Shown piece after piece: positions 21,171 through 32,850 of a stretch of 64,000 nt of DNA (position 1 is the first letter of the stretch; each line of letters starts with the position of its first letter). The DNA comes from Platerodrilus igneus (Eukaryota; Arthropoda; Insecta; Coleoptera; Lycidae), in the NCBI GenBank assembly GCA_036346225.1, contig JARFIW010001189.1, positions 434,001 through 498,000 of the forward strand, in the 5' to 3' direction. The position numbers and the translations under genes were made by a program. A model generated the notes under the pieces. That model saw only the letters and a list, made by a program, of their open reading frames with translations, did not search any database and had not been told where the DNA came from.

Positions 21171-23053
21171 ATGTGTTCCGTACAAAGTGGAAATAGTAGA
21201 TGCTAAGTTGGAAACGTTATTGGAAGAACTACCAGATATATTAGAAGGACTCAAAAAAGATTATTACTATCTATTTGGCATGGATGTAACCCAAGATTTT
21301 GCTGGCATATTTAGCAAGATAGCGATGTGTAATTATTTAACTACAAACCATAACTTTTGCTACAGGGGCGAATATGAAAAAAAAATGCAATATTATAGTT
21401 GACAACGATAAAACTGTGGAAATCGATTGTTTAACATGGCTAACAACCAATGTGTGTCAGATAACAAGTGCTGGTGTTAGTAAACAACTTGGGCATCATA
21501 TAATAGATTTTTACGTTGTCCAGATGCACTTTTGAGGGAAACATTCGCGTCTACTTTGGCCGAAGAACATGGTATTGCGCGATTGGAAGCGACAATATAC
21601 GACTGTGCAATTGGAAACTATGTTAGTGCGGCACATGTGTATAATCCCTTAAAAGATTGTTTAACCTTATTGGAAGATAGTAAGTTATACTTCCTAAAGG
21701 CGCCAATGTACTCGGTACCACTTGCCAAAATGTGGAGTAAGCTATCGGACAAGCTACAAAATAGTTTCCGTTTAGTGTATAATACTTCACTACAGTACGT
21801 GTATTGGGAGAATAGCAATACAAAAAAATTGACTGGCTTGCAAATTAAGTTGTCCGAAAAACCAAAAGAGAGGGAAAAATTGATAAAGTATGTGCTTTCG
21901 GCTTTTAGTTTTAACAATCTACCTGGAAATTATTTGGAGATAGTACAGGAGGAAGACAGCCAAGATAAAATAAAATCTTGCACAAGTGCTACATTAAAGC
22001 GGGTAGTACATATTTTACACAATCTGCAACGCCATATTCTACAATTCCTAAAGAAATCAAAATTTTGGAATTATGGTTGATAAATACACATAACCTTCGT
22101 CCAGAGGTTGTAAGACAACGAGTAAGTATTGGCAGTAAACTCAATCCGTATGCGCTAAAGGAAATTGCCCCATTCTGCACGCCATACGCTGTAAGTGGAA
22201 GTAAAAGACAGCTAGAATTAAAGAAAATGGATGTAAAAGTGCAAAAGTTAAACTACATGGAAAACACTGCGACAATACGCGAACGATACAAAGATGTGTT
22301 AGACAAAGAACATCTTATTAGAGAAAATGAGGAAGAATTAAAAGATTATTTTATGTGCCGATGGACTGACTTAGATACATCCGGGTTGTTCTACAAGCTG
22401 TATGCATTTGTGGTTAGTAAGAAATACTGTTTTCGTTATATAGGCGTCCTTGCGGAAAAGGATGGTACTAACTCCGTATACTTTTTTTCTAAAACTTATT
22501 TACCGAAGTGGCAGATAACATAGACGAACTAAGGAATGCAGGTTTCGTAACTTTGGCGTACACCATACGCAAAGGGATTCCGCTAGACGTTGTATATTTG
22601 CCTAGTAAAGAACCTTTCGGATTATTTAAAACCAAAGGTCTTACAACCTATAACGATCATATATTCCCAAAAGATGATGGACATGCAACTTCACAACAGT
22701 GAGTGGGAGAATAAGGATTCCCTACAATACCGACAAAAAAAAGTTGATCAAGCTAACAAGATACATATGCAGGATATAGTGGGAGAGCCGCGATTAAAAG
22801 ATTGTCACAAGCTGCAAGAATTACACAAAGAAAGGGATCTGGTTGTCGGTGAAATCAAAGACTTTATATATAGAAACAAACTTTGGTACATTTTACAATT
22901 CGAATACCTAGACGGTCTCTATGTATCAAACTATTGGCTAGCAAAGGAGATAGAGGACTTGGGTGTCGATTTGAATTTTAAGCTGCAAATAAAGTTAGAT
23001 AAAATTAAAACCACTCCAAACAAACATGAAGAAAGGCCTATTTTCTGTGTATA
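21171..23053 (+). pseudogene. Orphan protein of element X, right arm copy
   Basis: Plus-strand mirror of the left arm gene. It starts abruptly at the hairpin edge, so the N-terminal 150 or so residues are absent. Readable blocks: 21187-21402 (LPDILEGLKKDYYYLFGMDV and MCNYLTTNHNFCY), 21532-22080 (182 residues, GIARLEATIYDC and KLYFLKAPMYSVPLAKMWSK), 21978-22523, 22508-22702 and 22590-23054 with IKDFIYRNKLWYIL and GLYVSNYWLAKEIEDLG. The frame runs to a TAA at 23051, and AATAAA signals follow at about 23135 and 23283. Four or five frame changes break it. Function unknown. Confidence 0.7.
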
Positions 23054-23599
23054 ACTTTGTATTAAAATTAAGTTTAAATGGCTCCATGCTTGGCATTAAG
23101 TATTTTTATATTTTATTATGTATTATGTCAGAATAAAAAATTTTAGAATAGTATTATATTGCTCTTTATTTATAAAAGGCCATTGAAAAGTAGCGGAAAC
23201 TAGGTAGCCGAGAGCATAGCGAAGTAGTGATTTTACCTATATGAAAATAGATGTTAAGTGTACACCGTATGTTTCTAATTAAATAAAAAATTTTTAAAGG
23301 AATGTGCATTACTTTTTTTGCTTACACTATTTTTTTAAATTGAGTTGGCCTAAGGTTAAATTAATGGTAGATTCTGACTTCCAAGAAAAATTAAATCAGT
23401 ATTATCATACACGATTAGAAACTGTTTATAAATACAAAAGTTATAAAATGGGGGGTTGTAACTCGATAAGGGTTGATGTTAAGATGAAAATTAAAAAGGC
23501 GGGAATACAAAGGTCGTGCGGTGCCGATAGGCACCGAGAGATGTCTCGAAAGCTTTAGGGTTTAGGTTATCGATTTTTGGGGTACGGATGATGGGGGTT

Positions 23600-23700
23600 A
23601 AAATGAAGCAAGAAGGAAATCGTCCTCCACAAGGAGGAAATTTCACCTCCACAAGGAGGGCCAAGAAAGAAATCTCTCTCCACAAGGAGGAAATCCCTTT
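23600..23700. repeat. Subterminal CTCC/GGAG repeats, right arm
   Basis: At least four units of the form CACAAGGAGG(A/G)AAAT, reverse-complement equivalents of CTCCTTGTGGAG, at spacings of about 20-30 bases, just inside the right end. Confidence 0.65.
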
Positions 23701-23774
23701 AAAATAAGACTTTATAGTGCGAATTTACATTTAAAAACCTAGGTTAGTCCCAGGGCCATTCATATTTTCTACTA

Positions 23775-24720
23775 ATACTTTACATCCCAATATAGAATTC
23801 ATATTAGAATATGAAGAAAATAATACTCTCCCTTTTCTTGATGTGCTACTTCACAATGCTCCTTCCAAAATTGCATTTACCATATATAGAAAACCCACAA
23901 CCACTGATTTTGTCATTCCTCACAATTCCAGCCACCTCTGGTCTTACAAACTGGTAAGCCTTAGATTTTTCATCGGAAGATTATTTACTACTCATATAAA
24001 TATTGAAATTTATAATTACGAACTAAACATTATTACACAAATTGCATATAATAATGGTTATAACCCAACAACATGGTCCCTTCTTTACTTCAAAAGATTA
24101 AAAACCGCTTGAATAACACCACCAACGTCACTCTCTCCAATTTCAGTTAAACATACTTCAACTTTTTTTAGTTTCTTTCAATTTCTCTGCAATTAAAAAT
24201 TAAAAATTTTAGTAAATATAACATCAATATTGTATTCAATTCATTTGAAAATCTTTAAAATCTTTTAGTTTACAACATAGATAATATCTTCTTTTAGAAA
24301 ACTCTACTATTTATATGCTAAAATGTTCTTCTCGTTCAGCCTTTTACGTGGGTCAGACAGGTCGAGCTTTCAAAATTCGTTTTAATGAACATGAAAACTA
24401 AAAAAAGAGAACAATGGGAATTTAAAAAACCAATCAAAATCTGTTTTTGGTAATCATATCAATAATATTAATCATTCTTTCGATCCAGAAAACTTTGAAA
24501 TTTTACATATTCAACAAACAGACAATTGTCTAAATTTTTTAGAAACTTCTGAAATTATTTCAAGAGATAATTTTTTTGAGTATTAACAAAATAAAAAAAA
24601 CTCAATAAAAATACTTTTCCACAACCTAATTCCAGAATAATTTCAAACTAACTATATAGTAACCTTTTTCAGACCCAATCATCAATTTGTCATTAAATTT
24701 TTAAAATAAAAAATTGTAGG
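23775..24720 (+). pseudogene. Penelope-like element, thumb region and GIY-YIG endonuclease
   Basis: Continuation of the Penelope-like polymerase after element X. At about 23779-23860 the plus strand reads HPNIEFILEYEENNTLPFLD, the conserved segment after the palm, then TIYRKPTTTDFVI and NSSHLWSYKL (23880-23960). At 24315-24400 the motif CSSRSAFYVGQTGRAFKIRF is a GIY-YIG endonuclease core of the kind carried by these elements. HFNI.NH-like and ILHIQQ sequence follows to about 24600. Frame changes and stops make it inactive. Confidence 0.8.
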
Positions 24721-24889
24721 AAAGCATTGAAAATGTATTAATTCATATAATTACTTCACCCCACTTCGAGAAGAAACGACAGAATTCCATTTCAGAATAC
24801 ACATAGTATTTGATAAGTAAAAATGCACCTATAGTTCTTTGTACTTTTGTATATTTAACATATTACATTGTATCGCTTGTGATATTCTG

Positions 24890-25115
24890 AATGTTGTACG
24901 TAGCACTTGAAATATATATCAAAACGACGCTAAGAGGTATGGGAACTAATCTAATTTTCTAAATTGTAAAAGGAACTAAAGCAAACCGAACTCATGCAGA
25001 TATAATCGAGTTATCCGCATTACCAAACTTTATCCCTGAATGCACCTCGTTATCCTATGCTGGGCTTATCGGTTTCAAGATATATAGAAATGAAATCAAA
25101 TTGGCCACATCAGGC
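24890..25115 (+). repeat. Direct repeat flanking the Penelope-like element (right)
   Basis: Pair of the repeat at 13740-13970, same orientation. It lies about 170-280 bases after the end of the Penelope-like coding remnant. Preceded by CCACTTCGAGAAGAAACGAC at about 24759, resembling the 3' tails of Penelope-like elements. Confidence 0.5.
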
Positions 25116-25610
25116 AGATACTGCATTAATGTACTTTAAAAGCTAAACCGGATCCACATGTTTGTAATCAAATTGAATTGGTTTCATTACCTTATCTTGT
25201 ATAATTTAGACGGAGCAAATTTCGTGTACGCTTATGCTGTAAACACTAAAATAAGGAATATATACGTAGCTGCTGCTTTACAAATTCAGTTTGTTACAAA
25301 AAATGTTCCAAAATAGTCAGTAATCAACAAAGCAACGAATGATGGCATTACTTTAAAAAAAGAAGCGCAACGTTTACATTTACTACTTAGCATGCATTTC
25401 CAAATCTTTTGAGGGTAACAAAGTCGTGAAAGCATGAACTTGACTCATACATATAAAAAAGGTAAAACAATTGAAAACTACATCTAACCAAGTTCAACCA
25501 AGAATGCTATAGGCGATTTAATTATAAAACACTACCCAACATCATCTGAAATGTTTTGTCGTAAATTCCAAACAGAAAGTTAATTAGACATCACTTGTAT
25601 TTGTTAGTAA
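25116..25610. other. No gene recognised
   Basis: AT-rich sequence between the Penelope-like element and the putative Gypsy LTR; no motif seen. Confidence 0.35.
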
Positions 25611-25611
25611 T

Positions 25612-26128
25612 GTAACAGTTGTTAACATATATATGAAGTATTCAGGAAAGGGCGCTTGTTCGGCTTTTACTAAAGCAGTCTCATATCTGTCTAGCAATAA
25701 GAAACGTTGACATAAAGTATCGCAATACAATAAGGTTGTTCTAGAAAATTTGATGACACACATTATATATATTTCACCTTCCTCCTCAAATACAGGAATA
25801 CAGGATTATCGCATATAAGTGTAAACCTCGTTGTTACAGTTTTGTATTAGTTTGAATTCCGTCCTAATAAACGTTTAATATACATAAATTAATGTGCAGA
25901 TAAATTCGTTTACTTGATATAAACGCATTTGTTGAATAAATCACCAGAAAGATTATTGCTATAATAGTGTTAAATCGTCGTACATAGAAGATTAACTTAG
26001 TGCCAGAAATAATAATTAAACTAGTGTTAATATACACAAGACTGTAAATATCTGCGATTGCAAAGAATAAATATTAGACTTGTATTTATTGGAATTAAAG
26101 GCCAAGAACAATTAGAATATTCGTTACA
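25612..26128 (+). mobile_element. Putative 5' LTR of the Gypsy element
   Basis: Inferred only from position: starts TGTAACAG and ends before the block GTGTCATGTGTGGGGTAG (26133), which resembles the primer-binding region of insect Gypsy elements. A TGTAACAGG start also occurs near 36881, after the polymerase remnant. I could not align two full LTRs by eye. Confidence 0.3.
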
Positions 26129-26339
26129 CTAGTGTCATGTGTGGGGTAGTAGAGTAAAACGACATTTGAACTCTTTTGCACATCTGTCACTCGTAATTAA
26201 CAACAGAAAATGGAAAGGCAGCTTCTTCCTTTTTTGAAGAATTTCAAGTCAATCAAGGGGAATAATTCTGCGAAACGTAACACCAGTTCAACAGAAAGAT
26301 AGCAGGAAACTGTGTGTTCCTAGCGGAAAAACTGAACTA

Positions 26340-28134
26340 GAACACCGTCAATTTATAGAAAAGTTTTACAGCAAAATTAGACCAGAATGAAGTGGTTGAA
26401 CAAAAACTATTTGAAAATTACAGCCAATTAAGAAAGAAGTTTATGCAAAAAACTAAAAAAACTGCAAAAAAGTTGGAAGCAAAATTTTACGGCGACTTAC
26501 AGACATTGAAAGCAACGTACTCTGAAAACTCGCGTAAAGTGGAAGAAGATGTGCTAGAAGCAGATAAAAAGGCTCCAGAAGTACGACTTCAACTTTGAAC
26601 ATCGGGTGAGCTCAAGCAACCGTAACGTAGTGCGTTGTTGAGACGACCTTATCTTGAAGATTGTAACAATTGTTCATGGCTAGAGACAGAATGTTGTCCT
26701 TCTGGTGAACAACCGTAATGAATGACGATTGGCAGCCATAGCAACTGCCAGTCGAATAAAAGCAAGACCCGGACCTAGGCGGCATTATGGGTTGGAAAAT
26801 CAGAAGAGAGCGTCCATTGTGGCAGAGTGATAGCCCGCTAAATAACACGCTAAAGTCGTATTGGGACGATGGCTTTCTTTGAAGTTTGATCCCTGAAAAA
26901 AGAAGATGGATCTTAGATGGAGGTTCCCAAGAGCTGGGTGTTTGAGTTACTAGGTGTTGTAGATGGCATAAGTAGTACCCAAAGAGCAGATGGAGTTTGG
27001 AGAAAAGAAATTTTGCCATACCTAAAATTGGAGATGGCTCGATAGATTGGACTGGAGGGTAGTACGAAACATGCTAGAGATACTATTTCAGAAGGCCGGG
27101 ATCCAAATCTTGGTATGCGGCTTTAACATGAACTAGACTCGGGGGATATTAACTCTTACTCTGGGTTTATAACGTGAGATTGATTTTTGGGATCATAAAC
27201 ATAAAATCAAAACAGGCTCAACTTTGTCTTACGTTACTTTTAATAAATTTTAAGAAAAATCGGGATTTCACATACATTACGTTATTTAAGTAATTGAGGA
27301 GTACAAATTTAGCTTTTAGACCGGGGGAATCAAAACACCTGATAGCTTTTATAAACGAATTGCTGGAAATATTTGTCGAAGCGGGTGCCCCAGAGGAAAA
27401 CAAGTAGCTTTCGCAGTTAAGGCACTCAAGGGTTCTGAAGCAGACTGGGCTTGCATATAATGGGAGTCGTTCTATACTTTTCAAGATTTCAAAATAATTT
27501 TCTTAAACAAATATTGGGGGTCCGGAAAAACGTCGTAAGGTTTTCTGTAACCTGAAATTCAGAGAGTACAGGTCAGGTAGTAGAGCAAACTATTTTATCA
27601 GGGCCGTAAAAGAATGTGTGTATTTGGAACAAGAATTTTCACAATACGAGGTCATAAAGCTAGTAGCGTCACATTTTGACTTCCAAACTAAGAGAGGTAT
27701 TTTAAATGCTGGCTATCGATTTTTGATGAAGTGGAGGAATATCTCCGCAATTTAGATGAAATGTATAATCGAAGAGGATTTTCAGATCGTTAGAGCGTCC
27801 GAAATAATTATAGAAGTAACAGTGGTAATGAGGGGGGTGCGTATGGTAGAAATTGGAGACAAAATTGTCAATTGGACGATAGAGGAAATGAGAAAAGTAA
27901 TGCTTTGGTGGATAATGTGATAGTACAAAAACGAGAGGTTATTAGTTTAGGCCTACTTAGAAATGATGTTTCAAAAAGTATTGTAGAAGTGCCCGAGCAG
28001 TCACCATCGATAAATATTCTTTTCGAACAAAACGGGGACGGTTTGAGGAAATTCTGGAAGAGGAGGTGATCCTCATGCCGATAGTACAGGGGTATGTGCA
28101 AAATATCTCTACTACTATATTAGCGGATAGTGGT
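26340..28134 (+). pseudogene. Gypsy element: Gag and start of protease
   Basis: 26392-26598 encodes a charged helical N-terminal segment. After a poorly readable stretch, 27240-27720 gives LRSTNLAF..GESK, FINELLEIFVEAGAPEENK, AVKALKGSEADW and a following FLNKYWGS block, the arthropod Gypsy capsid arrangement, with frame changes. From 28020 the frame leads into the aspartic protease start ILADSG at 28119-28134, where the BEL/Pao element has inserted. The protease resumes at 35137. All parts are broken, so this is a dead element. Confidence 0.7.
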
Positions 28135-28581
28135 TGTTACGTCGTCATCGAACAATTCGGTATTTTGTGACAATAAATACTTTGTGCGTGCATCCTACAG
28201 TTTGAGTGAAACATTTTATATACCGGCAATAACAGTGCATAAAGTGACAGTCGTACTCGAGCCTTTAAAGAAGCAAGTCGCCTTCGAACCCTTGAAAAGG
28301 ACGGTTGTGTTAGAGCTTTGAAAGCGAGACCGACACCATTTTCGTGCGTGTTTCTGGTTCTCCGTAAAAGCTTTTGTGCGTGAAAGTGTCTATTGCCCCC
28401 AGCGGCGCAGGACTTAAGGTATTTATACCCTTTTACTAAGTAGTTTGATGTAGTTTTTTTGTTTGTTATTACATAACCGCTCCACCATTATCGTTATTGC
28501 TATAAAAGCAATTGGTCCTTCATTATAATTTGCATATTTTTATCACACATTTATATCAACCTCCTTAACCCCAATCAATCA
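28135..28581 (+). repeat. BEL/Pao 5' LTR
   Basis: 447 bases, TG...CA ends, preceded by target duplication GTGGT. A TATTTATACCC block near 28419 could be promoter-like. The primer binding site should begin near 28582, but I do not recognise the tRNA. Confidence 0.92.
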
Positions 28582-29298
28582 TTGTTCCTAAGTCGAGCCG
28601 GATTCATTAGTCCTGTGGTATACACATGTCCTAAATTAAATATTATTGTGCATTTCAGCGAGCTTTTAATTAAGTAAATATTTTAGCTTTTAAAATTTGT
28701 GTTTCAAGCTCCATTTAGCGGGTTAAAATATGTATAATAGTAGCTACATACTTTCTTTAGATTAAATTAAGCGATTTCGCCGTAATTGAAACCAGCAAGC
28801 GTTTTAATTACAAACAAATCCTTAACATAAAATTTGTCAGTTTTCAGTTTTAAATTTATTTTAGCGGTATAAAGCAAAGCAACCTGAAAACTATAAATCG
28901 CTTTATACTTCTTAAACGAAAAAGGAAAGGGTTTGCTTTGTATTTAAAAGCTATTGTACGTTTTTAGTATCAATACAAACCTTTTCAGGCGGTTTACGGT
29001 AAAATATTGAACATCTGCAGGAGTAATATAATGTAAAAGCTGCATCTTTCGGCAAATACGTTAAAACCACGTTTCCTGTGATCTTTTGATGGTAAGCCGC
29101 TCGGGTTGTTAAGCGGTACATCTTATATTCACGCTTTTGTTTGACGAACCGTTAGTCATAAAACGTGATTTATTGGTTATACCCTATTTTACATTTTTCG
29201 TGCTTTGAACAACTCATAATATTTTAATATTTCTCAGTGCACATTTAGCTTTACCGTTTTACAACAGTTTATTGTAGTCCTTTCAGAATCTTTGAGAA

Positions 29299-31110
29299 TG
29301 GCTCCAAAGAAAGCACATGTGGTAGAACTCCAATTACTGAAAACACGGATTTTAGAAATATTTGAGCTTTGTAATTCTATACAAAGTGACCCAAGTTTAA
29401 AGGCATTGTTCCTTATTCAAACAAGGGAATACATGACCTTTATGCAAATTTCAATACAATTTTAGTCGCTGTCTTGGCCTCATGTGACGAGGTAGACTCA
29501 TTAACTTACAACGCTGTACGGAAGGAAGTAGATTCCGCTTATTTTTCATACTGCTGCATCTCGATACGATGCAAGAAATGAAAGCACCACAAATCATCGA
29601 AAATGCTCCAAGCAGCACGGTATCAAAATTGTTACCGTTAAAGCTCCAAATTTTTAATAATGAGGTAACTGAATTTTCATCTTTCATCGATTTATTTGAC
29701 AGCCTGGTCTATAATAACGCGTCGCTGTCCAATATCGAAAAATTAAATTATCTTATCAGTTGTTGTACCGGGGAGTCTTTAAGAATCGTTAAATCTGTAC
29801 CCATTTCGGGGATAATTTTATTATTTCCTATAACGCCTTGCGTGAGAGATTTAGCAATCCGCGTTTATTGGCAACTTTGCATTGGAAAGCAATGAAAGAC
29901 TTTCTACCTTTAAAATCAGAAGACCCTAAGAAACTTAGGGCACTTATTGATTGTTTTCGGAGAACCTTGCTGTTCTAACTAACTTAAAGTTTCCCACTGA
30001 ACATTGGAACTTTATTCTGGTCGATTTGCTTTTAGAAAAACTTGATCCGTTCACTAGAAAACGCTTCGAACTCCAATCGGATCCGAAGCAAATACCTAAT
30101 TTCGAGGATTTGAGATATTTTTTAACCCAACAATGTGCAGCGTTGGAAACCTTTTCTTCAACCGCACCTGTTTCTTATTCGACGACTGTCCATACATCGC
30201 ACACATCGGTGCCTAAGAAATCCTCAGCGTTTCAATTTAAACCAAAGGTTTCTTCTAACGTAGTTTCACTGGACACACCAAGTAGCTCCAGTGACTCAAA
30301 TAATTCATTTTCGCACCATTGTCCTTCCTGCAAGGGCAATCACTTAATTTACAGATGTCAATCGTTTCTAAAGAAAACTCCGACAGAACGTTTCGACATT
30401 GTCAAACGCTTACGCCTTTGTTTAAATTGCTTACGAACAGACCATGCGTCCATGCAATGCAAATCTTATAATTCCTGTCGAACTTGCGCCAAGCCGCATC
30501 ATACCTTGCTACATTTTGAATCGCAACCTGCTTCTAGCCGTTCAGCTGAACCGACCGCTACACACATGCATAAAAATGCCAATAGGACGCAGTCAGCCTC
30601 TCCTATTCCGGCAAATGTTTTGTCTTCACAGACGAATTCAAATCTTGGGGTTACTGTCTTACTCTCCACTGCTGTTGTGGAAGTTCAAGATCGTTCTGGT
30701 AGATACAAACCGATCAGGGTACTTTTAGACCCTGGCTCCCAAGCTAGCTTTATTCGAGACGATTGCGTGAGCAAACTTTGGCTTCCACGCATACGTTCTC
30801 AAGTTCCGATTTATGGACTTGGGCAGACAACTTCAGCAGTCAATAGGGGTGCCGTCAGCTGCACCATTCGCTCTATGTTAGACTCTGAAAAATCTCTAGA
30901 AGTCACAACTTTTGTGCTTTCGTCAATATCTGGCAAATTACCTAGCGTTGAAGTTCCTAATAATTGGGAACACTTATGCGGCCTGCACTTTGCAGACCCG
31001 ACCTGGAACTCCCAGGAACCATTGACATGCTCCTTGGAGCAGATGTTTATCCGTTCATCGTTAATGGCGGTGTTATACATGGCAAATTTCTTCAGCCTGC
31101 CGCCATAAAT
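29299..31110 (+). CDS. BEL/Pao Gag and aspartic protease
   Basis: Start ATG at 29299 (MAPKKAHVVELQLLK). The N-terminal Gag shows NEVTEFSSFIDLFDSLVYNN at about 29660. Zinc-knuckle region at about 30318-30520 has CPSCKGNHLIYRC, CLNCLRTDHASMQC and CRTCAKPHHTLLH. The protease follows with VLLDPGSQASFI (about 30720) as the active-site D-x-G-S segment. Gag forms the particle, the protease matures the polyprotein. The frame changes near 29455, 29815 and 31000, each by a single base. Given the near-identical LTRs I suspect some of these are assembly indels. The polyprotein would continue into the polymerase. Confidence 0.85.
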
Positions 31111-32850
31111 ACAATTTTGGTTGGACTATTATTGGTCCCACAAAAGCTTGCAGTCTGATACTGTCCAAGCATTTTTACTTCTGTAGAAGATCCTATCGAC
31201 CAGACCCTAAGGCGGTTTTGGGAGATAGAAGAGTTACCATCCACGCCTTATACTTCTCCAGAAGAAGAAAAGGCAGATTTGATTTTGAAAACACGTTTTC
31301 TCGTGACCCTAGCGGTCGTTTTATTGTTGCGTTACCGTTCAACGATACTTTGCCCGTTTTGATAATTGCTTTGAGATGGCTAAAAAGACTATTTTCGTTG
31401 GAGCGCAAATTACATGCTCACCCGGAGCTACGCGCCCAATACAACAATTTCATGCAGGACTATCTTGATGCGGGTCATATGGCATTACTCGATTCTCCGC
31501 CCGTTGGGAACGATAATTACTTTTACCCCATCACCCTGTGTTTAAAGAAGAAGGTCATACTTCTAAAATTCGTGTGGTTTTTGACGCCTCTGCAAAGGCT
31601 AAAAACAACGTGTCACTTAATGACACTCAATTGGCTGGACCTAGTCTCCAAAACGACATTTCGTCAATCTTACTGAAATTTCGTACTCATCGTTTCGTTT
31701 TACTTGTGATGTTCGCCAAATGTATCGACAAATTTTGGTTACCGAAGAACATCGAAAGTTTCAATTAATTGTTTGGCGGTTCTCCGCAGAAGAACCCATC
31801 CAGACATATCAGCTTAATACAGTGACCTATGGTATTAAGTCATCGCCTTATCTAGCATTAAAGACTCTTCAGCAATTAGCCATTGACGAAGGCAAAGGTT
31901 TCCGTTAGCCGCTGAGGCTATACGGTCAAATCTATATATTGATGATTTCGTCGCCGGTGGAGATTCTATACAATCGGCCCGCGAAATTAAAGATCAACTT
32001 ATCCGACTTTTACATTTGGCTGGTTTTGAACTTCGAAAATGGAGTTCTAATTCAGTTTCTATTTTGGAGGGCATTCCGTCAGATTTTGCCAATATACTTC
32101 TCTCGATTTCGATTCTGACGAATCAATAAAAATATTAGGTCTTCAATGGTCACCTACAGAAGATATTTTCTCGTTTCGGGTTAAACCATTAAACCAAATA
32201 TGTACAAAGCGCAACATACTTTCACAAGTTGCCAGAATATATGATCCATTAGGATTTTTAGCCCCACTAACACTTTTGCAAAACGCCTAATCCAGCATCT
32301 GTGGATGTTAGGTTTAAATTGGGATGACATCCCACCAGCAGACATTTCGTCTCAATGGCAGCAATACCAAGAAGAGTTGCCGTTATTATCGTCATTAAAG
32401 TTACCACGTTGTTTACCCCCTTCGGATCCTTTTACTTGTCATTTGCATGGGTTTTGCGATGCTAGCGAGGTAGGGTATGCAGCGGTAGTGTATTTTCAGT
32501 TCATAAATCAAACTACTGGAGAAATAACTGTACAATTTGTAACCGCTAAAACAAAAGTAGCTCCAATTAAGCGCATTTCAATTCCACGTTTGGAATTATG
32601 TGCCGCCGTTTTATTAACCGATTTACTTTCTTTTACCATTCGGTCTTATCAAGGCTTGATTGACATCTCCGATGTTTCAGCGTGGAGTGATTCTACGGTC
32701 GCTCTCACTTGGATACGTTCTCCACCTTTTCGTTGGAAAACTTTTGTGGCAAACCGTGTTAGCCACATTCAAGAAATCATTGCACCTAGCCGATGGTTTT
32801 ATATTAAATCTTCGTATAATCCGGCTGATCCTGCGTCTCGGGGATTAATG
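31110..32850 (+). CDS. BEL/Pao reverse transcriptase and RNase H
   Basis: Reverse transcriptase remnants run from about 31150: PVGNDNYFYPI, KIRVVFDASAKA (conserved RVVFDAS motif, about 31565), QLIVWRFS, TVTYGIKSSPYLA and the catalytic LYIDDFVAGG at about 31935-31965, then FELRKWSSN and ILGLQW. RNase H follows from 32440: HGFCDASEVGYAAVVY, PRLELCAAVLL, AWSDSTVALTWI and NPADPASRG. About six single-base frame changes separate otherwise uninterrupted blocks. The order and motifs are those of Pao-type polymerases. Confidence 0.88.

Larger units (their letters stand above)
16223..23774. mobile_element. Element X, palindromic two-gene copy
   Basis: A giant imperfect palindrome. The outer ends read TAGTAGAAAATATG(G/A)ATGG in opposite orientation, followed by CGATTAAT-type and CCTAGGTTTTT blocks, subterminal CTCC repeats and the CGGTGCCTATYGGCACCGCA block on both sides. 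Each arm then carries the same orphan gene reading outward from the centre, a minus copy on the left and a plus copy on the right. The centre is a perfect 25-base-pair hairpin at 21108-21170, with iteron arrays on the left side only. The left arm contains a 1.65-kb LTR-type insertion. The element interrupts the Penelope-like polymerase. The inverted repeat seems to run a few bases into flanking Penelope-like sequence, so the exact ends are uncertain. Confidence 0.75.
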
